A stretch of DNA of 11,778 nucleotides, taken from contig CACWJV010000042.1 in the NCBI GenBank assembly GCA_902761265.1, positions 1 to 11,778 on the forward strand, in the 5' to 3' direction. The DNA comes from Oscillospiraceae bacterium (GTDB lineage Bacteria > Bacillota > Clostridia > Oscillospirales > Acutalibacteraceae). The translations under genes and the position numbers were made by a program. Each line of letters begins with the position of its first letter. The first letter of the stretch is position 1. The notes beneath the pieces are model-generated. The model saw only the letters and a list, made by a program, of their open reading frames with translations. It ran no database searches and was not told the origin of the DNA. Below are positions 5,635 through 11,778 of the stretch, one piece after another.

Positions 5635-5663
5635 ATTATAGCGGATGCAAAAAGAAAATGCAA
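5635..5663 (-). promoter_or_regulatory. Promoter of the transporter-kinase pair
   Basis: On the minus strand TTGCAT (5663-5658), a 17-bp spacer and TATAAT (5640-5635) precede the GTG start by about 32 bp, with GGAG just before the start. No operator palindrome is evident around it. Confidence 0.75.
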
Positions 5664-5861
5664 TTATTTTTTATGAAGACGGCATCGCCGCCGAAGCGCC
5701 GCCGGTGGCGGATGCAGCGATGCGGGGATGGCGCAGCGGCTGAAATTGCGCGCCGCTCCAAGGCGTATGCAATTTCGTTCACCGCAAGAGGGAAATTGGA
5801 GGAATTGAGGGGTTGCGGGATGAAGGGACAAAGTCCTGCGCCGCCAAACAGCGGTGCTGCT

Positions 5862-5895
5862 TTTCTTGCCCTCTTGCTTCTTGCTGTCTTGTTTT
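5862..5895 (+). repeat. TCTTGC-type degenerate tandem repeat
   Basis: Units of 7-8 nt with a TCTTGC or TCTTGT core follow one another. The same unit type appears at 10945-10985 on the + strand and at 10851-10880 in reverse orientation, so it is a dispersed intergenic repeat. Confidence 0.5.
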
Positions 5896-5948
5896 TTTCT
5901 CGCTTCTCCCTTTGCCCTTGGGTCTCGCCTGCCGGCTCGGTCGTTGCT

Positions 5949-5984
5949 TCTCAGCCTGCGGCTGAGAGGTCGCCGCCGGCGACC
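5949..5984. repeat. Two back-to-back perfect hairpins
   Basis: TCTCAGCC/GGCTGAGA (5949-5956, 5960-5967, loop TGC) is followed directly by GGTCGCC/GGCGACC (5968-5974, 5978-5984, loop GCC). The second uses the same arms as each half of the element at 139-285. Neither has a T-tract. Confidence 0.6.
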
Positions 5985-6000
5985 CGCAACCCTCGGCCCT

Positions 6001-6031
6001 AAAAAAAGCCACCCATGCGGGTGGCTTTTTT
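6001..6031. terminator. Bidirectional intrinsic terminator
   Basis: GCCACCC (6008-6014), loop ATGC and GGGTGGC (6019-6025) form a stem flanked by A7 and T6. It is therefore an intrinsic terminator on both strands. On the minus strand it ends the transcript of the coiled-coil gene, whose stop is at 6036-6038. No + strand gene ends here. Confidence 0.88.
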
Positions 6032-6035
6032 ACGC

Positions 6036-6833
6036 TTATTCCTCGTCCTGCGCGTCCGGCACCGCGGTCGGCTGCTGGGCAGCCTGCACCTTCGGGTTCG
6101 CCTGCAAACTCTGCATGTGGCTTTCGTAGCCGCCCTGGAGCTGCTTGTAGATCTCGGAGATCTCGTTGAGGTTGTTCATCGCGATGTTCTGATATTTGCC
6201 CAGCGCGTCGCTCACGAAGTTGTAGGAGCCCTGCGAAATGCCGAGCGCCCATTCGCGGGCCTGCTGCTTGTGCGCTTCGCAGTCCTGACGGGTCTGCGCA
6301 ACGAGCGCGTTCATATCGTTCTGGCACTGCTGCTTGATCTCTTCCGCACGCACGCGGGCAGCTTGTGTGATCGAATGGGCCTGGACCATCTCCTCCGCCT
6401 GTTCCTGGGCGTGCTTGATAATCTTGTCGGCGTCTTCCGTCGCGCTCTGGGTTGTGGTCTTATAATAGTTCTGGGCGGATTCCACGATCTCTTTTTCTTC
6501 CTGGCGCGCGTTGGCAAGGATGGAGTCGCGGTCGGCGATGATGTTCTTCGCCTTGGTCACTTCCGACGGGAACTTGTTTTGGATGTACTGCATCAGATGG
6601 GTGACTTCCTCACCGTTGATCACGCGCTTTTTGCGGGAAAAGAAAAGATAGCGCTTGCTGGTGGCGATGTAGTTTTCCAACTCGTTCACAAGCTCGGTGA
6701 AATCAAGCTGACCCCATCTGCTTTCGGCGTCGCCGGCGTCAAAGGCGGCAAACTCGGAGATATCCTCGTAATCCTGCTGCTCGCTGACGTCTTCCACGTC
6801 GAGATCGGTTTCCAGATCATAAAAGTTTGACAT
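6036..6833 (-). CDS. Coiled-coil protein, DivIVA / ATPase-subunit-like
   Basis: The 265-residue soluble protein has an acidic N-terminus (about 1-50) and a basic patch (FFSRKKR, 64-70). A segment with P89 introduces a long heptad-rich helix (about 90-195) with many Ala, Glu, Gln and Lys residues, as in DivIVA-type proteins or the stalk subunits of rotary ATPases. A helical C-terminal third and a Gln/Pro-rich tail follow. Such proteins are often annotated as ATPase subunit or DivIVA-like in Clostridia, but no enzymatic motif is present and the function is unknown. I chose the ATG at 6833 because AGGAAAG lies at the right distance; an upstream TTG frame start at 6860 has no such support. It follows coaD with a gap of about 110 bp that holds a possible promoter. 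Confidence 0.7.
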   Translation of the reverse strand: MSNFYDLETDLDVEDVSEQQDYEDISEFAAFDAGDAESRWGQLDFTELVNELENYIATSKRYLFFSRKKRVINGEEVTHLMQYIQNKFPSEVTKAKNIIADRDSILANARQEEKEIVESAQNYYKTTTQSATEDADKIIKHAQEQAEEMVQAHSITQAARVRAEEIKQQCQNDMNALVAQTRQDCEAHKQQAREWALGISQGSYNFVSDALGKYQNIAMNNLNEISEIYKQLQGGYESHMQSLQANPKVQAAQQPTAVPDAQDEE

Positions 6834-6898
6834 ATCGTTCTTTCCTTTCTTCTCTTTCAATCTTCGTGCTTTTTAAGTGAATGGGAAATCTATTTGAA

Positions 6899-6928
6899 AT
6901 AATAAACCGCTGAAAAATCAGTTGTCCA
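6899..6928 (-). promoter_or_regulatory. Possible promoter of the coiled-coil gene
   Basis: On the minus strand TGGACA (6928-6923), an 18-bp spacer and TATTAT (6904-6899) lie between the coaD stop and the start at 6833, each box with one mismatch to consensus. No strong terminator precedes it, so read-through from coaD is also possible. Confidence 0.4.
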
Positions 6929-6942
6929 TTGAACTTTCCGTT

Positions 6943-7431
6943 TTATTTTTGCAACCGCGCGATGATGTCCGCGCTGATCTGCGGCGGCAAAAACTGCGAC
7001 ACATCGCCGCCGAGCGCACAGACCTGCTTGATCATGCTCGACGACAAAAACATGTTGTCGCTTTCCGCGGCGAAAAACAGAGTTTCCACACCCGGGTAGA
7101 GCTTTTTGTTGATCAACGCCTGTTGAAATTCGTCTTCAAAATCCGACACCGCACGCAGACCCTTGATGATCACGTCGGCTTTTTGACGTTCGGCATAGGA
7201 GGCGAGCAGCCCGCCGTCGGCATCGACCTGCACATTGGGCAGATCGCCCGTCACGCGGCGGATCAGATTCATACGTTCGTCCACGGTGAACGAATAGTTG
7301 CCGATCTTGTTATAGTTGGTCATGACGACCACGATCACGCGGTCAAACAGCTTTGATGAGCGGCGGATCAGATCGAGGTGTCCGTTGGTAACCGGGTCAA
7401 ACGATCCGGGGTAGATCGCAGTTTTAGCCAT
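6943..7431 (-). CDS. coaD: Pantetheine-phosphate adenylyltransferase (CoaD)
   Basis: CoaD transfers AMP from ATP to 4'-phosphopantetheine, forming dephospho-coenzyme A, the penultimate step of coenzyme A synthesis in the cytosol. The 162 residues are the usual family length. The nucleotidyltransferase signature is present: PGSFDPVTNGH (8-18), with the TxGH motif at 15-18. So are the conserved block KGLRAVSDFEDEF (90-102) and the C-terminal LSSSMIK (129-135), which matches the second ATP-binding motif. The ATG at 7431 lies inside the end of rsmD, giving an 8-nt overlap that suggests translational coupling. The rsmD-coaD order is a common arrangement in Bacillota. Confidence 0.96.
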   Translation of the reverse strand: MAKTAIYPGSFDPVTNGHLDLIRRSSKLFDRVIVVVMTNYNKIGNYSFTVDERMNLIRRVTGDLPNVQVDADGGLLASYAERQKADVIIKGLRAVSDFEDEFQQALINKKLYPGVETLFFAAESDNMFLSSSMIKQVCALGGDVSQFLPPQISADIIARLQK

Positions 7432-7987
7432 CGGCGTCAGCCTCCTCCCGGGTCGGTACGCGATAGACCGTCAGCGTGACTTTGCTGTATTGATAGGTGC
7501 GCCACACTTGAAAGTCGCCGGCCGTTTCGGGCAGTTCCTCGCCCCTGGGCGATTCGCAGACGATAACGCCGGACGGCTTCATCAGCCGCGGCAGCAAGAT
7601 AAGCGCCTGTTGCAGCGTACCGGTGCCGTAGGGCGGATCGAGAAACGCGAGATCAAACCGGTCGCGGCTCGTCTGCAAATAGCGCAGCGCGTCGCCGTGG
7701 ATCACACTGCCCAGTCTGGCAAGACCGGTAACGGCAAGATTTTCCCGCACAACCTCGGCCGCCTTTTTCGAAGCGTCCACAAACACGCAGCTATCGGCGC
7801 CGCGCGAGAGCGCTTCGATCCCGAGCTGGCCGGAGCCAGCAAACAGGTCGAGCACACGTCTGCCCTCGAGTTCGAACTGCACGATGGAAAACAGCGCCTC
7901 CTTGACCTTGTCGGTCGTGGGCCGCACATCGTTGCCCTCGAGCGTCTGCAGTCTGCGCCCGCGGGCCGACCCTGTGATGACTCTCAT
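7424..7987 (-). CDS. rsmD: 16S rRNA (guanine-N2)-methyltransferase RsmD
   Basis: RsmD methylates G966 (E. coli numbering) of 16S rRNA during 30S assembly, using S-adenosylmethionine. The 187-residue protein has the expected start MRVITGSARGR and the block RPTTDKVKEALF (22-33). The SAM-binding loop is LDLFAGSGQLG (46-56) and the catalytic motif is DPPYG (117-121). I chose the ATG at 7985-7987 because GGAGGG lies six bases upstream and the family begins here; the open frame reaches further back without support. It overlaps coaD by 8 nt and has a possible promoter at 8022-8050. Confidence 0.95.
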   Translation of the reverse strand: MRVITGSARGRRLQTLEGNDVRPTTDKVKEALFSIVQFELEGRRVLDLFAGSGQLGIEALSRGADSCVFVDASKKAAEVVRENLAVTGLARLGSVIHGDALRYLQTSRDRFDLAFLDPPYGTGTLQQALILLPRLMKPSGVIVCESPRGEELPETAGDFQVWRTYQYSKVTLTVYRVPTREEADADG

Positions 7988-8021
7988 GGCAATCCCTCCG
8001 GTATTCGAACTTGGATATAGT

Positions 8022-8050
8022 ATTATCCCACTTTTTTCAAAAAAATGCAA
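8022..8050 (-). promoter_or_regulatory. Possible promoter of rsmD-coaD
   Basis: On the minus strand TTGCAT (8050-8045), a 17-bp spacer rich in T and A, and GATAAT (8027-8022) precede the rsmD start by about 35 bp. It lies in the 128-bp gap after yhaM, which contains only weak hairpins and no good terminator, so read-through from the obg operon is possible too. Confidence 0.5.
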
Positions 8051-8115
8051 CCCGTATTGCACATTTTCTCCATTTTGTCAGAATTTACCGGTCATCCGGC
8101 GCGAATTTTCGCCTA

Positions 8116-9084
8116 TCATTCCAAATTCGCCTTGGGCACAGACGGTTTTCTGCCGTGGTTAAACAGCTTGCGGTTGTCCAGCGCCCACTGCCGCTGGGAG
8201 AAGCCGTGATCCTCCACCGCCGAAACGGTGTTGGTGATTTCATAGACCGTGGCGTCCAGCGTGTCGAGCTCGCTGAGAATCTCCGCTTCGAGAAACATCG
8301 GCCGCACCGCCGCGCCGAATTCGGGCGTGCCGTGGTGCGATATGACCATATGCTCGAGCAGCATGGCGGTTTCTTGGGAAATGCCGAGCTCCTTCGCCTT
8401 GCGCTCAATTTCCATCGCGCCCATCACGAGGTGGCCGAGCAGCTCGCCCTTGACGGAATAGTTTTTGACGATGCCCACGTCGTTGACATCGAACTCGTCG
8501 ATCTTGCAAATATCGTGCAAAATCGCGCCGGCGAGCAGCAGATCGCGGTCCACCGCCGGATACAGCCGCGCCACGGCGGACGCGAGCTTGACGATGGAAA
8601 GCGTGTGATAGAGCAGTCCGCCGCGGATGGCGTGGTGCAGCTTATAGGCCGCCGGCCAGAACAGCAGATTGTCCTCGTTGTCCTCAATAATGGCGCGCGT
8701 GAGCTGTTGCAGCTCCTCGTCCTTCATCGAGTCGATATAGGAATAGATTTTGGAAAGCATCATCTCGCCCGTGTATTCCGCCGACGGCACGAAATCCGCG
8801 ATATCCACATCGTCGTCCTCGTTGACGCGGCGGATCTTTTCCACACGGAACTGGTCGGTGCCGTTATAGACCGACAGCGTGCCGCGTACCTTGATGAACG
8901 CGCCGGCTTCAAATTTGCCGTGGATGCTCTCTTTGTAGTCCCAAAGCTTGGCGTTGATCTCGCCGCTCGCGTCGGAGAGCAGAAAATCGAGGTACGGCAC
9001 ACCCTTGACGTTGGTCTTCGTCTCCACGGTTTTCACAATGCAGTAGCCTTCGCTTGTGCCGTTGCCAATCGTTTTAAAGTTCAT
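8116..9084 (-). CDS. yhaM: 3'-5' exoribonuclease YhaM family (OB-fold plus HD domain)
   Basis: Members of this family degrade short or structured RNA from the 3' end; YhaM of Bacillus subtilis was also described with DNA-linked roles. The 322-residue protein has an N-terminal OB-fold region (about 15-90; LDFLLSDASGEINAKLWD at 32-49). An HD phosphohydrolase domain follows, with H160 in GGLLYH, the paired H190-D191 in AILHDICK, H250-H251 in ISHHG and D267 in DTLDA, a full metal-binding set. The length matches the family (about 314). Its ATG lies inside the end of mrnC, giving an 11-nt overlap, and GGAG precedes it, so the two are coupled. The yhaM name is by family similarity. Confidence 0.88.
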   Translation of the reverse strand: MNFKTIGNGTSEGYCIVKTVETKTNVKGVPYLDFLLSDASGEINAKLWDYKESIHGKFEAGAFIKVRGTLSVYNGTDQFRVEKIRRVNEDDDVDIADFVPSAEYTGEMMLSKIYSYIDSMKDEELQQLTRAIIEDNEDNLLFWPAAYKLHHAIRGGLLYHTLSIVKLASAVARLYPAVDRDLLLAGAILHDICKIDEFDVNDVGIVKNYSVKGELLGHLVMGAMEIERKAKELGISQETAMLLEHMVISHHGTPEFGAAVRPMFLEAEILSELDTLDATVYEITNTVSAVEDHGFSQRQWALDNRKLFNHGRKPSVPKANLE

Positions 9085-9496
9085 GATCGTTGTCTCCTTT
9101 CTCCCACGCCTGTTCGATCAGCGCGAACAGCGCACGCAACCGGTCGAGTTCGCCGCGCAGATACAACCAGCCGAACACCGCTTCCAGCCCGGTGGCAAAA
9201 TGGTAGTCGCTTTCGGTGGCGTTTTTGGCCTTGTGGTTGGTGTGGGCGTTGCGGCCGCGACGAAACTGATCCGCCTCCTCCGGCGTCAGATGGTCAAGCA
9301 GCGCTTTGGCCGCCGCCGCCTGCGCCGCCGCTTTCACCCGCGACGCAGCGAGCGTGTGCTGCTTTTTGACCGGGCGGTTCGCCCCGCACACCAGCGATTC
9401 GCGCACAAACAGATCGAACACCGTGTCGCCCACAAAGGCGAGGTTGAGCGCGCTGAGTTGTCCGGGATCGCAGTCGATGTTTAACAGTCGTTCCAT
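9074..9496 (-). CDS. mrnC: Mini-ribonuclease III (MrnC)
   Basis: Mini-III is a small RNase III-type dimer without the double-stranded RNA-binding domain; it matures the ends of 23S rRNA in Bacillota. The 140-residue length fits. The catalytic signatures are present: LAFVGDTVFDL with D24, the basic RRGRNAH (79-85), KNATESDY (91-98) and ATGLEAVFGWLYL with E105. The ATG at 9496 starts one base after the obg stop codon, and the gene overlaps yhaM by 11 nt, so the three genes are very likely one transcript. In many Bacillota mrnC sits next to cysS; its place after obg here is a different context. Confidence 0.92.
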   Translation of the reverse strand: MERLLNIDCDPGQLSALNLAFVGDTVFDLFVRESLVCGANRPVKKQHTLAASRVKAAAQAAAAKALLDHLTPEEADQFRRGRNAHTNHKAKNATESDYHFATGLEAVFGWLYLRGELDRLRALFALIEQAWEKGDNDHEL

Positions 9497-9497
9497 A

Positions 9498-10769
9498 TCA
9501 GTTCACAAATTCAAACTCAAAATCGTAGATGCTGACAATATCTCCCTCTTCGACGCCCTTTTCCCGCAACGCGTCGATGATGCCGCTCGAAAGCAGCACT
9601 CGCTGGAAATATTGCAGCGATTCATAGTCGTCCATATTCACCTGCGCCAGAATGCGCACAAGCCACGGCGCCTCCACAATATAGACGCCGTCCTCCTCGG
9701 TGACGGTAAAGCCGGTATTTTGCTTTTTGAGCAGCACCTCCATCGGGATCTCCTCGGGGTCATACCGGCGCACGGCCGGGAGCGTGGCGAGCTTTGCCGC
9801 CACGGCGTTGATGACTTCCCGCGTGCCCTCTGCGATCGGGGCGCACATCTCAAAGTACTGGAGTCCCTGTGCTTCGATATAGGCGCGGAAAGCAGCGCGC
9901 TGTTCGTCCGTTGCAAGGTCGATCTTGTTGCCCGCCACGATTTGCGGACGATCGGCAAGCTCCGGGTTGAACCGGCGCAGCTCGAGATTGATCTTTTCAA
10001 AATCCTCTTTGGGGTCGCGGCCCTCGCTGCCCGCCACATCCACGATGTGCAGCAGCATCCGGCAGCGTTCGACATGGCGCAAAAACGCGTGGCCCAGACC
10101 GACGCCTTCGCTCGCGCCCTCGATCAGACCCGGGATGTCGGCGATGACAAACGAGCTGCCCTCGCCCATCGACACCACGCCGAGCACCGGCGTAATCGTT
10201 GTAAAATGGTAGTCCGCCACAATGGGCTTGGCTTCGCTCACCACGGAGATAAAGCTGGATTTTCCTACGTTGGGGAACCCGAGCAAACCGACGTCCGCAA
10301 GCAGCTTGAGCTCCAGCGTCACGTCCCACTCTTCGCCCGGTGCGCCGCTTTTGGCAAACCGCGGCGTCTGGCGCGTCGGCGTTGCAAAATGCACGTTGCC
10401 CCAGCCGCCCTTGCCGCCCTTTGCGGCGATAAACGGTTCGTCGTTCGACAAATCGGCGATCAGCGCACCGCTTTCGTTTTCGCGGATAATCGTGCCGCGC
10501 GGCACCCGGATAACGAGATCCTCGCCCTTTTTGCCGTTGCGGCGGGCGCCGGAACCGTCAAAGCCGTTTTGCGCTTTGTATTTGCGCTTATATTTGAAAT
10601 CGGCGAGCGTGGACAGATTGTCATCCACCAGAAAGACGATGTCGCCGCCTTTGCCGCCGTCGCCGCCGTCCGGGCCGCCGGACGCGATATACTTTTCGCG
10701 GTGAAACGCCACAGCGCCGTGGCCGCCGTCGCCGGCCTTGATGTGGATGCCCACTTTGTCAACAAACAT
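9498..10769 (-). CDS. obg: GTPase Obg (ribosome assembly, stress response)
   Basis: Obg is a GTPase that binds the 50S subunit during late assembly and is linked to stringent control and the start of sporulation in Bacillus. The 423-residue protein has all three parts: the glycine-rich Obg fold (1-158; e.g. GGPDGGDGGKGGD at 31-43), the G domain with P-loop GFPNVGKSS (164-172), switch I HFTT (188-191), DIPGL (211-215) and NKID (281-284), and a C-terminal OCT domain (about 340-423). The ATG at 10769 follows AGAAGGG. It is the first gene of the obg-mrnC-yhaM group and has a good promoter about 38 bp upstream. The rplU-rpmA genes often found before obg are not here. Confidence 0.97.
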   Translation of the reverse strand: MFVDKVGIHIKAGDGGHGAVAFHREKYIASGGPDGGDGGKGGDIVFLVDDNLSTLADFKYKRKYKAQNGFDGSGARRNGKKGEDLVIRVPRGTIIRENESGALIADLSNDEPFIAAKGGKGGWGNVHFATPTRQTPRFAKSGAPGEEWDVTLELKLLADVGLLGFPNVGKSSFISVVSEAKPIVADYHFTTITPVLGVVSMGEGSSFVIADIPGLIEGASEGVGLGHAFLRHVERCRMLLHIVDVAGSEGRDPKEDFEKINLELRRFNPELADRPQIVAGNKIDLATDEQRAAFRAYIEAQGLQYFEMCAPIAEGTREVINAVAAKLATLPAVRRYDPEEIPMEVLLKKQNTGFTVTEEDGVYIVEAPWLVRILAQVNMDDYESLQYFQRVLLSSGIIDALREKGVEEGDIVSIYDFEFEFVN

Positions 10770-10807
10770 CCGATCCCTTCTTTCGCTGTATTTTCTGTAA
10801 CTGATTT

Positions 10808-10836
10808 ATTATACATGATAAAAGCGGTTTCGTCAA
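10808..10836 (-). promoter_or_regulatory. Promoter of the obg-mrnC-yhaM operon
   Basis: On the minus strand TTGACG (10836-10831), a 17-bp spacer and TATAAT (10813-10808) give 11 of 12 consensus matches. It lies between the upstream hairpin terminator and the obg start. Confidence 0.85.
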
Positions 10837-10850
10837 TGGTTTTCAGATGG

Positions 10851-10985
10851 CAAGAAGCAAGAAGACAAGAGGACAAGAAGAAAGACGCCTTTCAAGGCTT
10901 TGCACCTTTGAAAAGCGTCTTTTCGGTTCATACATACATCAGATTCTTGTTTCTTGCTATCTTGCAATCTTGCTGTCTTGCTATC
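10851..10985. repeat. Inverted TCTTGC repeat arrays around a hairpin
   Basis: Units with a TCTTGC/TCTTGT core run in reverse orientation at 10851-10880 and forward at 10945-10985, with a near-regular 8-nt period in the second array. They flank the hairpin at 10881-10923. The forward array runs up to and over the stop codon of the fibronectin type III gene. The same unit occurs at 5862-5895. Confidence 0.5.
10881..10923 (-). terminator. Hairpin after the fibronectin type III gene, probable terminator
   Basis: AAAGACGC (10881-10888) and GCGTCTTT (10916-10923) pair perfectly. The stem continues through CTTTCAA/TTGAAAA with one imperfect position, then a bulge. On the minus strand the stem ends GTCTTT and continues CTTCTT, so it may stop transcription of the upstream minus-strand gene before the obg promoter. 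Confidence 0.65.
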
Positions 10986-11778
10986 CGCCCAGTTTCAACG
11001 GATGCTTCGGCTTTTCAAACACGCCGACCTTGCCGGAAAAGCCGCTGACAGTACACCACAGACCGCTGCCGTCGCCGGACAAAAGTCCCGCGCGCACGAG
11101 ACTGCCGTTTTGGAAATACAGCTTGACCACGCTGCCGTCCTTTGCCGTGACGGTTTCCACAGTGCAGGGCTTGCCGCCGAGGGTCTGCGTTTCAATCGCG
11201 GTCGCCGCCGGGTCGCTCAAATCCATCCCCCGGAACACATCCATCTGCGGCGCCAGATCGCGCATGTCGGGGTCGTCCATTTCGACCCAGATGCCGAACA
11301 TCTGCGCATAGGCGCACGCCGCGGCGCCGTCGTAGTAAAGATCCGCGTCATAGCTCGTTTTGCCGTCGCGCAGATGCATCTCCATATAGTAATCGTCGCC
11401 GCGGCGCGAGAGCTTGTAGGACGCTTCGGGCGCATCGTCAAAGGTCAGCTTCGCGGTGTAAACGCCGGTGGCAAGCGTCTTTTGCACAGCTTTGTACTGC
11501 GTGGCAACGGCCGGCGCGGCCGCCGCGGTTTTGACGGTGCAGGGCTTACTGTAGCTGCTGTAAAGATTGCCTTTGGCCGTCTTGGTATAGGCGCGGACAA
11601 CAAAAGTGTACGCCGTTTCCGGCTGCAGGTTAGCCAAAGTGACCGACGGCTGTTTTGCCGTTTTCAGCTTTGTATAGCCGCCGCTTTTTTCCACCCGGTA
11701 CACAACGTAGCCGGTGGCGGTTTTGCTCGCCGTCCACCCGAGCGTCACGCCGGTCGCCGTCACGTTTGACGCCGCGGG
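10981..11778 (-). CDS. Fibronectin type III domain protein, C-terminal part
   Basis: The frame is open to the right edge of the window, so the N-terminus, including any signal peptide, is missing; the GTG at 11763 is internal. The first part is a fibronectin type III domain: NVTATGVTLGW, then WTASKTATGYVVYR, and LQPETAYTFVVRAY near its end. A Thr/Ala linker follows (VKTAAAAPAV). The C-terminal part of about 165 residues looks beta-rich (YTAKLTFDD, YYMEMHLRDG, DADLYYDG, VKLYFQNG) and recalls lipoprotein-carrier-like folds such as LolA/LppX, but I cannot assign it. A secreted or cell-surface role is likely from the domain type. It ends at a TAG in the TCTTGC repeat array and is followed by the hairpin at 10881-10923. 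Confidence 0.75.
   Translation of the reverse strand, partial: PAASNVTATGVTLGWTASKTATGYVVYRVEKSGGYTKLKTAKQPSVTLANLQPETAYTFVVRAYTKTAKGNLYSSYSKPCTVKTAAAAPAVATQYKAVQKTLATGVYTAKLTFDDAPEASYKLSRRGDDYYMEMHLRDGKTSYDADLYYDGAAACAYAQMFGIWVEMDDPDMRDLAPQMDVFRGMDLSDPAATAIETQTLGGKPCTVETVTAKDGSVVKLYFQNGSLVRAGLLSGDGSGLWCTVSGFSGKVGVFEKPKHPLKLGG

Larger units (their letters stand above)
5664..6000. other. Intergenic gap with repeats, no gene seen
   Basis: No convincing gene lies here. The stretch holds GC-rich dyads, a TCTTGC-type tandem repeat (5862-5895) and two adjacent perfect hairpins (5949-5984), ending in CCCTCGGCCCT (5990-6000), which also occurs at 680-690. It separates the transporter promoter from the terminator of the next operon. 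Confidence 0.65.

Noticed and set aside
10851..10985. CRISPR-like short repeats
   Set aside because: The units are 7-8 nt, degenerate and without spacers, and no cas gene is present.
8011..11048. Long + strand frames (452 and 580 codons) opposite yhaM, mrnC and obg
   Set aside because: They run across three well-supported minus-strand genes and the intergenic hairpin, with no recognisable domain. They are open only because of high GC.

Overview
The window looks like a chromosome segment from a GC-rich, endospore-forming member of the Clostridia, probably of the Oscillospiraceae/Ruminococcaceae type. Support comes from spoIIE, the gene sets obg-mrnC-yhaM and rsmD-coaD, Bacillota-type promoters and Shine-Dalgarno sites, and GC-rich codons. 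No rRNA, tRNA, CRISPR array or transposase gene was seen.

Layout: 1-783 has no convincing gene and is a mosaic of inverted repeats and small hairpins, including a MITE-like pair of 29-nt arms and four related hairpins. spoIIE (784-3090, +) follows and ends at a strong hairpin. The most interesting part is 3223-3567. It is compact and AT-richer than its neighbours, and encodes a 22-residue hydrophobic peptide on the + strand. A near-consensus promoter drives the peptide, and a perfect-consensus promoter on the opposite strand drives a predicted short antisense RNA of about 85 nt. Together they have the organisation of a type I toxin-antitoxin locus. The 5' leader of the peptide mRNA can pair with its own 3' region, and the antisense RNA begins with nearly the same sequence as that leader.

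All remaining genes are on the minus strand. A GPH-family sugar/cation symporter (4082-5602) is followed by a small P-loop kinase-like gene (3570-4055), probably in one operon. After a repeat-containing gap (5664-6000) and a symmetric terminator come a coiled-coil DivIVA/ATPase-subunit-like protein, coaD and rsmD (6036-7987), then yhaM, mrnC and obg (8116-10769). The last three overlap or nearly abut and form an RNA-processing and ribosome-assembly operon behind a good promoter at 10808-10836. The window ends with the C-terminal part of a fibronectin type III protein (10981-11778), open at the right edge.

How they work together: rsmD, obg, mrnC and yhaM serve ribosome maturation and RNA turnover, coaD serves coenzyme A synthesis, and spoIIE serves forespore-specific sigma-F activation. 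The peptide/antisense locus sits between spoIIE and the transporter-kinase pair, flanked by terminators on both sides, and looks like a self-contained module.
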